This document shows, piece after piece, positions 10,699-21,944 of a stretch of DNA of 64,000 nucleotides. The DNA lies in assembly GCA_021234155.1 (NCBI GenBank), contig JAJEKV010000055.1, forward strand, positions 124,001-188,000, in the 5' to 3' direction. The number at the start of each line of letters is the position of its first letter. The stretch's first letter is position 1. A program made the translations under genes and the position numbers. This stretch comes from Isoetes taiwanensis. Taxonomy: Eukaryota > Streptophyta > Lycopodiopsida > Isoetales > Isoetaceae. The notes below the pieces were generated by a model. That model saw only the letters and a program-made list of their open reading frames with translations, was not told the DNA's origin and ran no database searches.

Positions 10699-10975
10699 AC
10701 GCAGATATTTTTTTGGCGCAGACGCGAAACCTTCAGATCGCGAGACTGTGAAGTATTTTCGGCAGACGCGATGCTGTATTAGCGTCATCAGAAAAAAAAA
10801 AAATTATTATTTTTTTTCTTCACGGATTTTTAAAATTTTTTTTTTTTTTCACTAGTGGGATTCTTACGTATGAGACGTTGCCCAAAATACTTTCGCGTCT
10901 GACGCACTTGAAGATTCAGAAGTCTTTGAGGGAAAAAACAACTTTTTTTTTTTTCGGCGTAATCGTCATCACAGT

Positions 10976-12022
10976 TTTTTTTTTTTTTTTTGAAGAACTA
11001 TGTCATCAATATATTAAAAGAATGGTAATGTTACAAAGCAAGTGAGGAGGAAGGAGAATCGCCTAAAGAGACAAATGATACCTCGACAATCCACAACAAA
11101 CTCCACAGAAAAACTGCAACTCTACTGGCGTACATAAGGACAACCATCACCATCTACAACACCCAAGAAGTCCATGGAAATGGCAAACTTCCGGCTCTAC
11201 TACTGGGGGAACAACGAAAAGCTTTGAAATAGCTTGTACAACGAAGTCGAGGATGTCGAGAGGTTGCAGTTGAATCCCTTGAAAGATCCACAACCGCTGG
11301 CCTTAAATCAGCCACACCAACCAAACCACGACAGATGCAATTTTTTGTTGCGCCAAAGCGGCCAAGCATGGGGATACACATGAAGCAAAGAATCGGCAAG
11401 GTCAATCTCATTCAAATTGAGCCTAACCCAATCCCAGTTTGAATGCAAGTGAGGGCATAAAACCGACAATGCTCCAGGTCTCCACGATGAAGCCACAACA
11501 AGGGGCGAGAGAGGGCTCACACCGGCCTAAATCGACTGCTAAGGGCATTCACCCCGATACGTTGTGCACCACCGCCTCTTCCTATTCTAACCTTCGGGGG
11601 GTGTGAGCTCCATGTCCACGCCCAAAATGGCGCCATCGAGAACCCTAAGCCGCAGAGACCACTTGTGTTTAAAAGGTGTCATGAATAGCCAAGACCCCGC
11701 GAAGAAGACCGCATCAAAAGCAAGAAGGCACAACATCCGGATGAACCTTCCAAACCGCACCACCACATCATGGCGAGGGACTATAGGTATGTGTAGCGGA
11801 ATAGACCCCGCCACGTGAGTTCCTAGATAGCGGTCCACTCGCCCTCGGAAGCGAGCTCTAAAAAGAACTCCCGCGAAGCTAGGCCGACCACCCCAATACC
11901 AATCCTCCAAAGGTGAGAGCACGGCTGCGCCTCCAACGAACCCTGCGTCAGAGCATGCGCGATGGCGACCAATAGGGCAAGTGCCGTGGGGTAAAGGAAC
12001 CCACAAGAAAGGAGAAGGCGGT
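10976..12022 (-). mobile_element. Retroposed fragment with poly(A) tail
   Basis: On the minus strand the sequence ends ...ATTGATGACATAGTTCTTC followed by about 17 A residues (10976-10992), as in a LINE 3' end or a retroposed transcript. The body is more GC-rich than its surroundings. One 139-codon frame (11587-12006) is open but matches nothing I know. I could not find a matching target duplication. It lies inside the hAT element, right of the Penelope-like element. Confidence 0.45.
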
Positions 12023-12225
12023 TTTCACCGTTCCGGCGTTATGCGAAAAAAAAACTTTCGCACGCTTTCCGCGGGCTTTCGGCGTCTAAATGCGAATTTT
12101 TTTTGCCCATGTCCGGCGAGGTTTAAATACGTTAAATACATATTTTATTAAAAAATATGTATTTTTTGACTTTATATGTCAGGAATTTGAATTTTGTACG
12201 TACAGAACCTATCCCTGGTGTATGC

Positions 12226-14543
12226 TGAGTCCGACGGTTATGCCTTCACCGACCACTGAACTAGCATGTCATATTTCTATTTGATCCCTTAAATAAGCAA
12301 TGCAAACACTAAAGGCAATTTTAACTTAGCCGTTTAGCCTTTTTAACTTTAGACTTTAACCATTGACATTTAGCCAATATCGTTCAACCTTATGTAACCA
12401 TTGCTAGGTAACCATATGGTTAAGTGTAGAACCCAGCACTGCAGTCTGCTTCCAGGTTATGCAGATCTTGACAAGCTCAAGAATATTGTCTGACAAATCT
12501 ACAACAAAAGCTTTGATGGATGGTAAGTGGTGTGCTTTTCCAGCAGAATCATTGCGTAGGCAACTAGGCAAATCATCACCTAGATTGTTACATATTTCCA
12601 CTATATGCAATGCAAAGAACCTGCTATTTTATGAGCAGTTTACCTTGAAAATCAATCACCTATGGTATCATGGTATACGAGCCATATCTGCAAATACTGA
12701 GGAGATGCAAGAAATGTTATTACAATGATGCCAATATAACTTACCTAGGGATTTTCTCCAAAAAATAGCAAGATATAATCACATCAGAAGTTGTGATGAG
12801 TGGATGACAAATATGGAAACATTTTGCATTAACAAAAGCATTGTGGTGTGAACTGCATCCATAAATAGCCTGCTCAAAATCCATGAACTTATTATGAGAC
12901 GATTTTTAGCAATTGCATGCATGCTATATTTTTGGGGATAACTCAATATTTCCAATGGATGGGAACTAAGGGGCCCATAATAGAGTTGTACCACGAAAAT
13001 GAATGGCATGACATGTGAATATAGGTCTTGGAGAATGTTTTACTATGCTGTGTTCCATTTGAGGTATTTTGAATCATGGATATTGTAATTGCAAGGAGAT
13101 AACTTCCAATTATTTCGTTTGGTATTTGGGGACCATATTTCACGCATGGTTTTGCCTAGATTTCGGGTTTTTTTTGAACGGGTTTGAGCTGCTTACTGGC
13201 GATCGAAGCTAGTGGCCCGAAGATTGCAGTGGTTGTTCATTTCGATTTGAGTTCGCATGTTGCGAATTTCGAAGGAGATGGCTGTGAAGTTAAGGAGCCG
13301 ATTTATTAGGCCATGGATAAGATAGCATGATGGTTTCTAATTTCGGCAGAGCAGGGGCGGGCCTTCTGAGCTAGGCCTGAGCAGAAGCAAGGTCCGATTG
13401 CTTGGTTGCTTGTGGGTTTCAAGTCCCATTCTTTCCCCTTATTGTGTGTGTTTCCAGGTGGGTTGTGTTCTTGGAGAGTGGGCATGAAAACAGATTGTCA
13501 AAGCAGAGCTTTTGGCGATGGGCGCTGCCCGAATGCAAGGGAAATGGAAATGAAGATGTTTTTGGGTTCTGATGAGGTGATTGAGACCTAGTTGCAGGGC
13601 AGCTCTACAGCATGGCTTCTCGGATTCCACAATAGGGTTTTCTCGAGTTTGTGCTACCCAAGTGCTTGTATGTGGTTTACCGGTGAAAGGCAGTTTGTAT
13701 TTGGCTGGGCCTGTGGTCGTATATGGTGGTGGCAATGGTTGGACAATGGTTGCAGGGCGAAATTTGAAGCTGCCTGTGCACCATTGGAAGTGGCGAGTAA
13801 TAATGTTATGGAAGGAGTAATTTTGATGAGGAGAAAATTTTGTGATGAAATTTTCTGGCGGCCGCCAGCTGACCTGGCGGTGCCGCTCGTGGGCCGCCAG
13901 AAAATTTCAAACGAAATTTTCTCCTCATCAAATTACCTGACAAAATTCCAACTAGCTTAAAATTTTGCCCATTTTTTAGGCCGAATTTGTAGCAGAGTCT
14001 AGCGCAGGCCGAATACTTGAGTGCAGAGACTGGAGATCAACAAATATCTCTGAATTTCAAGGGCAGTGCAGCATTTAGATTAGGATTAAACTTTTCCTTC
14101 GACCAGGTGCGACAACGAGGTAAAAAGCTATGGCCGACCTAGGCCGCCAAGTGGCAGAATACCCAGGCTCCGTTTCTTGGCGCTTCTTGGTCAAGTTCGT
14201 CAGAATACATCAGATCTTCCCATCAGAACTGCAATTTCCTGAACTGTTCAATTCACACAAAGAATTGCAATTTCCAGAACTGTTCAATTCACACAACCTA
14301 TAGTTGAAGGAATGCTTTTGAAAAAAAAATTTCGGAGAGATCTGAAGAAACTCCTTTCAGTTTTGTTTCCCATCAAGATCTGCCAGATCGAACATCAAAT
14401 CGGCAGAATACCCAAAAATCCGTGATCAACATCAAATCGGCGTAATTTGGATTGACCAAGTTCGGCAGTAACCCCAGTTCGCTTCATAACCGATCACCTA
14501 CACGCTCCACTAAAACTTTTTTTTTAGGCATCCTTCTTCTACG
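12226..14543. other. Flank: copia LTR remainder, then unassigned DNA
   Basis: The first few hundred bases should be the rest of the copia element 1 LTR, with TTTAAC-rich sequence at 12310-12380. Its outer end could not be fixed. From about 12450 to 14543 I see no convincing gene. Short repeats occur: TTCAATTCACACAA follows CTGAACTGT/AGAACTGT at 14243 and 14279, and ACATCAAATCGGC occurs twice at 14391-14442. The only structured item is the foldback at 13817-13937. Confidence 0.5.
13817..13937. repeat. Foldback / MITE-like inverted repeat
   Basis: Arms of about 45 bp (13817-13863 and 13891-13937) are near-perfect reverse complements, each carrying TAATTTTGATGAGG-like ends, GAGAAAATTT and TTTTCTGGCGGCC. 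They surround a GC-rich loop of about 27 bases with its own CAGCTGACCTGGCGG. There is no coding capacity. It could be a miniature foldback element. I found no clear target duplication outside the arms. Confidence 0.7.
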
Positions 14544-14559
14544 GCAACACAAGAATCTC

Positions 14560-16348
14560 TTTTTTTTTTTTTTTAATTGAAGGCTTAAGTATGTATTAAG
14601 AGTGTATGGCAAAGTACATAGATCAAAAAAAGTTGTATGAAGCTTTTTTTAGAAAAAAGACCTTTAGGAAAGGGTAGGTCATAAACCCTGAAAAATTTAA
14701 ACTAACCAAAATCATAAATATAGTTATAGCTTTAAAAGTATCTGGTTGTTTCAAACAGTTAGATCAACTCTGGAGGGGCAAAGAATCAATGTTTGGCCTC
14801 AGTACCTCCTTTCTTTGGCTCTTTTTTGAATGGTCCTTTCTTCCCCATGCCCTTGTTGGCAAACTATGAACAGCAAATGGGGCATTTACACATATGGGCC
14901 TTCCCCTGGATTGAATCTGTCCTTCTTATCTTTGGCAGATTATAGAATGTATCTTCTTTCGTCCAAATAAGCAGTGCAAACGGGGTTGCATTGACAATTG
15001 TCCCCATGCTCATTGGGTATTTCAACCCCGAATTGTGTCAGCCATTGAGCATTCGCATGGAGATTCATCCTCCTCCACCTCAGTCTTTTGAACATGATCA
15101 AAGTATTTCCTGCACACAAAGGCAAAACTAACATTAGATAAAGGGATTAGGACTTAGTTCGATTCAGAAGATTTCCAAAACCCAATTTATATCATATTGG
15201 GTTTGCTTAATAATGGCATTGGGCGGATAATTTCTTCCTTGAAGATCAGGGTATTCCTTCCTTTCCACATTCTCCAAAGAAGAATGTATCTTCTCCATTC
15301 CACTGGGTTCTCGGGGAAGAAGATCTCATCTATTTGCATATTAGCCAATCCAGAATATTCAAACCCAGTTTACGCCGCCTCCAAAGTCCATTCTCATATA
15401 GGCGCTTTTAAAGAGGTGTTCTTCATCCTCCCGATCCCGCATGCACCCGACACATATATTAGAATCGGACATATTCAGCCTCCACCTTTTTTACATTCGT
15501 GGCAAAGCTTTATGCCAAAGCCGCAAACATAAAGGCCTTGATCTTTGGATGAATTGGACTTTTCCACATGAATCTCGAGGTTCCTAGAAGCTCATGCGGA
15601 TCAATATTCCATTTTGCGGATAGAGCTTTCTTGGCCCCTATTGAGGTACCAGAAGCCAGGTTTTACTCTATATCCACGTAATCCATTGATGTGCCAAAGA
15701 ACATCTGTATCATGCCAAACTCCAACTGCCAACCTTTTGAGTGATACTATTGAAAATTACTGGAATCATCTCCTAAATTTGTTATGCTGGATTCCTGATA
15801 AACAAAATCATCAGTAATATCCCTTATATAAATAATTCCATTGTTGGTCCATTGCTTGGCTAGAATAGGGAAATTAGTAGCCAGACAGATATTAGGGTCA
15901 TCCAAAAAAGAGAGGGACTCCGTAAAAATTGGTTGATCTTGAGAAAGACCTTCTTTCCATGTATACATACCCTTTACCTTTTGCCATGCCCTAATCCACT
16001 TTTTGATAATCAAAGGCATTGTAGTGGGAATGGTAAAGTCAAAGTAAATGCTATGGGGCAGCTGCATTTTGAGATTCCTCCAACCAAAGGGGTGGCACTT
16101 ATTGACATAATGGGAGATAAGAGTGCTCACAGGGTGATTGATTTGGTTATTACAGGCTCTATAAAAGTACTTAGCAGCCAGAGCAATAGCCTGTTTTTCA
16201 ATATTAATAACTCCCAGACCTCCCAACATTTTGTGCTTGCAACATACTTCCATAGAGATAGGAATCCAGCACCTCCTGCTTGTCCCTCCTGCAATGAATC
16301 TACCAATAATCCCTTGCATTTTAGTCAGAACCTTCTTAGGGGCCATCA
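14560..16348 (-). pseudogene. L1 ORF2 C-terminal part and 3' UTR
   Basis: The open part at 15747-16348 begins MMAPKKVLTKMQGIIGRFI and contains RRCWIPISMEVCCKHKMLGG and GVINIEKQAIALAAKYFYR. This is the plant L1 region after the RT fingers/palm (the 'W..I....C.P...GGLG' zone) that leads to the zinc-binding RT domain. The stretch 15130-15540 encodes the degenerate zinc-binding tail, with pieces around cysteine and histidine codons but several stops. From about 14940 to 14575 the DNA is non-coding 3' UTR ending in poly(A). Confidence 0.8.
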
Positions 16349-19300
16349 TCTTATATTATAATGTTTTACTGCAAGTAATGGACCACGCCCTAAATCTGAC
16401 GGTCTACATTATTTTGTCTAGATCGAACGGTCGGTTGTTTCCACGATTTTCTTAGGTTTTTCTTAGCTCTTCCGTTTCTGGCTCTATAGGGTTAGAGCTT
16501 CGGCTTTTCCATCCATACAAAATTAGAGCCCAGCCATATAGGGTTAGCTCTATAGGGTTAGAGCTATGGTGCAGCCATGGCAACTATCGAGCTCGCTTCT
16601 CCATCCATTCCAGATCATCGTATTTGTTCCTTTTTTTTAGCTTTTAGGACGCTGCTACAAAGAAATGGATTAGAAGACTTACTCTTCGTTTTAGTCTAAG
16701 ATATTGATGCCGGAGGACACCATAATGTACTGAGAGAGGTTTCTAGAGGAGTTTTATAAAGGGATTTTCGTCATAGTTTGCCACAAAGAATGGCCCATGC
16801 ATTTCGATTAGAGAGAAGCATGAGCAAATGCTAAACTCGTGGTCATTCCGTGTCGTGGAGTGAATCCTTTCTCCCGCAACATTATTATTGCAGCTTCTAC
16901 TTGGAAATCCGTTTGACATGGATGGTATAAGTGGAAGATTTCTCATGTGGAAATCTTTGTCATATTGAGATTCTTTCACCAAATCCTCGGAGGGTCGTAT
17001 ATAATTCCTGAAGTTTGGCCTCCTTTTTTTCGAAGTGGAGTTATGAAATCACGGCAAACTCTATTCTTGCAAGGTAGGTGTTGTTTCCCATGTAAAAATT
17101 AGCACTTCATTTCATAGTTTGATGGAGCTAGAGTTTGATCTCCGACATCTCTTTTTCAGCCAACAATATCCGCGGATTCTTTGTTCAGATTCTAACCTAA
17201 TCATGTATCATGACATAAATGTATGTAGAATGCGGCCCTCTATCCTTAGTGTTTGGAAACTAATCCTTTATCCGCATTCATGTAATGCATGGATGTCCCA
17301 TGAATGATTCATAGCATCCGCTTACTAGGGGCCAACTTAGGATCTTCGCTTCCGTGATCGCATGTTGGAACTTACCAGTAGTTGGGTTAATATGTATGGC
17401 TTTTAATTGAATGGCGAGACGCTACTGCGGGTCAAGGACCTCCATGTCTTTATTTACACAATTCTTTGCACAAAATGTTCGAATCACCTTCACCGATTAA
17501 GCCAATGATGCCCACGTGTAAATGAATTTTTCTAGACAGACTTTTTATTTCTGAAACTATCATAATTTGAAATGTTAGAAAGACTAATGGACGGAAGACC
17601 ATTTTAGACAAAGTATGGACAGAGTTTGTGATTTTTATGCGAGGGGTTCCTACCGGTGAAGCTATGAGTTTACTTACTAGCTCAAATAAGATATAATATT
17701 TTCAAAACTACTCTTGAAAGTTTTCAAGGTAAATCTCAAATTTTGTATAATCACAAAAACAATCTTGAACTGTACAAATCCTTGGTAATCGAAACGTGGC
17801 TTTATCCTATCTGTGATTCTTTGGAAGTTGGATTTGTAAGTCGCTACTTGAACAGGAATTTGGTCGATATCGTTGTATCAAGGATCGCGTTATTGCGATT
17901 GAACAAATTTAAACAACATGCAAACAGTAACGGAAGGGATCTATGTTTGCTTCAATGAATGTAGACAATCCGTTAATGCCTATGGCATTATAAAACTATT
18001 TACTCTGGCCTTGAGGTCATATCGAGTTGTAAAGAGGTGTATTTGAGCTACATGTTCAAGCTTTGGACTCAGTAAAACCAACATGGAAAAAGATCATCTC
18101 TATTTTTTTTTGTTTCACTTGAAAATCTCCTTGGTCATTCGCAACGCATGCCTACAATATCGCCATTTATCCATGCATTTTGCATATATAGAATAGGTAT
18201 CCGCGCCCTATGTTTGGGGGTCCCGCAATTTGTGGTGCCGCGACTTTGTAAACAATAGGAAAAGACTTGCAACGAATAGCAAGGCATTGCAATATTGTAG
18301 CAGTACATCACCAACACTTGAGCAACATACCCATGGGTAATGATGTGCATTAGAATTCCGACCTTGCAAACTTAAAGTTTTCTACAAATTTGGCTATTAT
18401 GATTGTGCCCAAGGTATTGACAATGTAGTGCCGACCTAGATCCAAGACAATTGTTAAAGGCCAATGCCCATTGTTGGAATAGCTCCCATTAAACACGTGT
18501 AACACAAATGGAAGGTGACGAACTCCAGTCCCAATTGGCATGTACCATATATAAATTCACAATCGTGAATACGGAAAAAAACAAAATAGCATACTTAAAG
18601 AAGATAAAAGAAAACCCGGAACAACAACTCAAATGCATAGTGTGCTTCTTCTTCAATTGGGAGATAAAATATAGCGTTGCGAATAGGACCATCGAGATAA
18701 AGTACTTGCCCCAAAAGCATTGCCTAAATATAATGCAAAGATAAAAGTGTTGTTTTAAGGTATTGCACAAAATTATAGCTTCAATGTTGCATCATTAACA
18801 TGCATTATGTAGGAGAAGCAATACATATCACATATAGATGTTGCAACTACGACAATATTCCAGATCATCATTAGTAAATCTTCAGTAATGCAACTTCTTA
18901 TTTAACCAAGCCATCCATCGTAATGCACATCGCGATTCAAGTTATTTATAATACCTATAGGTTAATAAATACCTATAGGAGTCAAGTATACCTATAAGTT
19001 AATGTGCAAGAAATCTGTTCAAGGTTTATGAAAGAATATTTAATATCAAATATTGTGCACATGTTGCACGCACATGAACTCAAGTTTAAACGCTGTAAAT
19101 GTTTTGTTTTTAGTTATATCAATGGAGATGCATTTCACCACATCTACAACTTTAAGATGAGCTATTTCTAGAGCATCAAGTAAGGGCGATGCATCTTATA
19201 ATAGGTGTCAATGCAACTTAAGACAACATATCTATCCCTAGAGGATCAAGCAAGGAAAAGAAAAGAAACACATCAATGAAGGCATCTCAAAGAGCATCAA

Positions 19301-19604
19301 GCATCAAATCAATGTTATGCTTATTGATTTGGATCTAGGTAATATGAGCGAAGGGAGGGAGGGAGGGAGGGAGAGGAGATATTAAGTCGCCCTCAATTTC
19401 TTAAATCCCAGTATGGGGTTGGATACAAAACTGGATTATTATTATACGTTTTTCTCATTTGGCCAAAACATTTTCAACCAACTTATGCCCAACAACATTG
19501 GGGTGGGATACAAAAATTCGATTATTATTAGACGATTTTCTCATTCGACCAAAACATTTTCAGGCTCCCAACTTATGCCCAGCAACGCTGGGCATTGTTA
19601 CTAG
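16349..19604 (+). mobile_element. Helitron 1, non-autonomous
   Basis: It starts TCTTATATTATAATG directly after an A (16348). It ends with the hairpin GCCCAGCAACGCTGGGC (19578-19594), then ATTGTTACTAG, directly before a T (19605). A 5' TC, a hairpin about 10 bases before a terminal CTAG, and insertion between A and T are the Helitron signature. Removing it rejoins the LINE reading frame exactly (...VYQSSI then MMAPKKV). No Rep/helicase is present. The 3.2-kb interior is AT-rich with only short chance frames. It includes a CTATAGGGTTAGAGCT repeat at 16480-16565, a (GGGA)n run at 19353-19376, and a TACCTATAGG repeat near 18950-18995. Confidence 0.9.
19414..19590 (+). repeat. 86-bp tandem duplication at Helitron 1 3' end
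   Basis: Units 19414-19498 and 19499-19590 share GATACAAAA, ATTATTATTA, TTCTCATT and CAAAACATTTTC, and each ends in CAACTTATGCCC plus a hairpin. The first unit's hairpin (GCCCAACAACATTGGG) is decayed and the second is perfect, so the terminus itself was duplicated. Confidence 0.8.
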
Positions 19605-19747
19605 TAATGGAAGATTGGTAAACCTGAGAGGAGGAGATGACCGAATTTGCCAAAATGGCTCTCCCATTTTTAGAAAGAAATTTAGAACTAAGGGAGTCTA
19701 CTTTTCTGTAGAATTTATCAAGTAAGTCATCCCAAAGCTCACAAGCA
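19605..19747 (-). pseudogene. L1 ORF2 segment stranded between two Helitrons
   Basis: This 143-bp island reads on the minus strand LWDDLLDKFYRKVDSLSSKF and then GRAILANSVISSQVYQSSI. It is the classic plant L1 stretch after the RT palm (W..L..K......W....LS..GR..L..SV). At its left edge it joins in frame to the segment ending at 16348. At its right edge it is one base out of frame with 21945 onward, so a frameshift already existed or arose later. Confidence 0.88.
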
Positions 19748-21944
19748 TCTTATATTATAAAGTTATAGCGTAAGTATATCATGAAGCAAACCCTAATTTG
19801 TATGGCTTAGATCATTTGATTGCATCCATAGGCCGTGATTTATTGCACAACTTCCCACTACCGCGATTGGCTATGCTTTGATCTCTTAAGAGGAAAGGGT
19901 AAAGGAAAAGGGAGGAGGAAAGGGGAAAAGTGAAGGGCAAAAAGGCATGGACAAAAGGGAAAGAGGGAAAGGAGAAAAGTAAGGGTAGGGAAGAGAGAAA
20001 AAAAGAAAGGGAGAAAGGGAAGGGAAAAAAGGACACCGAGAAAAGGGAAAGAGGGAAAGGAAGGGAAAAGTGAAAAAGGAAAAGGGTAGGGTGGGTGGAA
20101 AAGGGCATGGGAAAAAGGGAAAGGGAAAAAGGTGGGGGGGTTGGTGTGGGAAGAAAGAGAGGACATTGGGAAAGGGAAAGGGTAAGGGGGGAAAGGGAAA
20201 AGGGAAGGGAAAAGGACAAGAGGAGAAGGAAAAGAGAAAAGGGAAGGAAGAAGGGAAGGGAGCTAAAAAAAAGAAAAAAGGAGGGGGGAAAGGGAAGAGG
20301 AAAAGAAGAAGGCTGAAAAAAGAAGGAAGAGGGAAAGGGTGCGGAAAGGGGAAAAAGGAAAGCATTGGAAAAGAAAGGAAAGTAACATATGAGGAAGAAA
20401 AAGGGCAAGGGAAGAGGGAAAGGGAAAAGGGGAAGAGGAAAAAGGTGAGGAAAGGGAAAACGAGCACGAAAAAAAGAGGAAGAGGAAAATGATGGGGAAA
20501 TGGGAAAGTAAAAAGGAAATGGGAATGGGATAAAGGAAAGAGAAAGGGAAAAGAAAAGAGAGGAAAGGGAAAAGGCACGTGGAAAAGGGAAAGAGAAAAG
20601 AAAAAGGAGGAACGGGAAAAGGGGCGCTTAAAAAGGAAAGGGAAAAAGGGCACGGGAAAAAGAGAAAAAAAGGGAAAGGGTGAGGAAAGGAAAAGCGAAT
20701 CGAAAAGGAAATGAGAGGATAAAAAGGAAAGAGAAAAGGGACTTCCGGAAGAGAAAAAAGGAGGAAAAGGGAAGGAAAATGGGTACGGAAAAAAGGGGAA
20801 GTAGGAAAAAGGGGGGAAAAAGAAAGGCATGGAAAAAGAAAAAAAGGGGAAAAGGAAAAAGAGAAGGAAAGGGAGAATGTGAAGGGCAAAACGGCACCGA
20901 GGAAAAGGAAAGAAAAAAAAAGAGAATGCAAAAAGGGAAGGAAAAAGGCATGGGAAAAAGGGAAAAGGAAAAAGGGAAGGAATAAATGGCTTGGGAAAAG
21001 GGAGAAAAAACGAAAGGGAAAAAAATGAAGGGAAAAGGGCACCATCAAAAGGGGAAGAGGGAAAGGGTGGGAAAAAAGAGGAAAATGGAAGGGAAAAAGG
21101 GAACCGGAAATGGAAAAGGGAAATGAAAAAATAAAAGGGAGGGGGAAAGTGGAAAAAGAACCCGGAAAAAAAAAAGCAAGAGGAAAAGGGGAAGAGGGGA
21201 TAGGGGAAAGGGGAGGGGGAAAGGGCACGAGAAAAAGGGGAAGAGGAAAGGTGAACAAAGGGTAAAAGGAAGCTGAAAAGAGCATGCAAATGGAAGGGAA
21301 AAAAGGCATGGGAAAAGGGGACAGGGGAAAGAAAGAGCAAGAAAATTAGAAAAGAGAAGGAAAGAAAAGTCATGTAGGTGGAAAAGGGAAAGGGAAAAAG
21401 GAAAAATAGAGAGAGGGGGGAAGGGGAAGGAAAGGGTGGGAAAGGAGAAAATGGAAGGGAAAAAAGGAACGAAAAAAGGTTGGGAAAAGAGGAATAGCGA
21501 AATGGGAAAAGAGAAGGGAAAAGGCACGAGGAAAAGGGGCGAAAGAAAGGGAAAAAAGAAGCCAAGAAGAGCATGGAAAAAGGGAAAAAGAAAAGAAAAG
21601 GGAAAGGTGGAAAAAGAGAAAAAAGGAAAGAATCCACGGAAAGGAAAAGGTTTTGAAGAAGGGAAAGGGGGGAAGGGCAACATAGGGGAAACAAGGATGT
21701 GAAAAAAAGAAAAAAAAAAGAAAGAAAGAAAAGGAAGCATGCAAGGAAAATAAAAAAAAAAAGGAAAAAAAAAAGGGAAGTGTGAAAACGAGGAAAAGAA
21801 AAAGAAAAGAGTAAAAGCAAAAGAAAGAATTGTATCGAATATGTTAACAATGGAGTACTTTCGGGTTATTCTCTCATTGCTATTGTGTATCATTTACAGG
21901 GTCTCAGTCAACTTATGCCCAGCAACGCTGGGCACTGTTCCTAG
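19748..21944 (+). mobile_element. Helitron 2, carrying a purine tract
   Basis: The 5' end TCTTATATTATAAAG follows an A (19747). The 3' end has the hairpin GCCCAGCAACGCTGGGC (21918-21934), then ACTGTTCCTAG before a T (21945). Both ends match Helitron 1 closely, so the two belong to one family, and both inserted into the same LINE 143 bp apart in the same orientation. There is no Rep/helicase. Nearly all of its 2.2 kb is a purine-rich repeat. Confidence 0.9.
19882..21830 (+). repeat. 1.9-kb purine (G/A) minisatellite-like tract
   Basis: The plus strand is almost wholly G and A, in GGGAAA/GGAAAAG variants. Rare pyrimidines come mostly as GGCAYSG (for example 19942, 20103, 20649, 20946, 21306), spaced roughly 40-90 bp, so the tract looks like a diverged array of a purine unit with one C/T island. 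Long open frames here (Phe/Ser/Pro-rich on the minus strand, Lys/Gly-rich on the plus strand) are composition artefacts, because stop codons are rare in such sequence. Confidence 0.95.

Larger units (their letters stand above)
3214..10700 (+). mobile_element. Penelope-like retroelement with long direct repeats
   Basis: Two direct repeats (3214-3720 and 10294-10698) flank about 6.6 kb with two long plus-strand ORFs, the second a reverse transcriptase of Penelope/telomerase type. The repeats lack TG...CA ends and I see no LTR-type primer-binding site. They fit the 'pseudo-LTRs' known from Penelope-like elements better than true LTRs. Splice-like boundaries in the coding part fit the known ability of these elements to keep introns. 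No GIY-YIG endonuclease is visible in either ORF. Class assignment rests on RT motifs read by eye. Confidence 0.6.
2967..12225. mobile_element. hAT-type DNA transposon with nested retroelements
   Basis: Terminal inverted repeats CAGGGATAGGTTC occur at 2975-2987 and, as the exact reverse complement, at 12205-12217. An identical 8-bp flank GTGTATGC sits at 2967-2974 and 12218-12225. A CAGGG start plus an 8-bp target duplication is the hAT signature. The subterminal zones are rich in GCGTC/GACGC (about 3100-3160, 10720-10910 and 12080), as expected for transposase-binding sites, though that role is inferred. No hAT transposase is present. The body is a Penelope-like element (3214-10700) and a retroposed fragment (about 10976-12022). 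The element sits inside a copia LTR. Confidence 0.85.

Noticed and set aside
11587-12006. 139-codon minus-strand ORF as a host gene
   Set aside because: No recognisable domain. It lies in a poly(A)-ended retroposed fragment inside the hAT element.
19886-21850. 654-codon minus-strand ORF and several long plus-strand ORFs in the purine tract
   Set aside because: They consist only of Phe/Ser/Pro/Leu or Lys/Gly/Glu, as any frame of a homopurine tract would. Stop codons are absent because of base composition.
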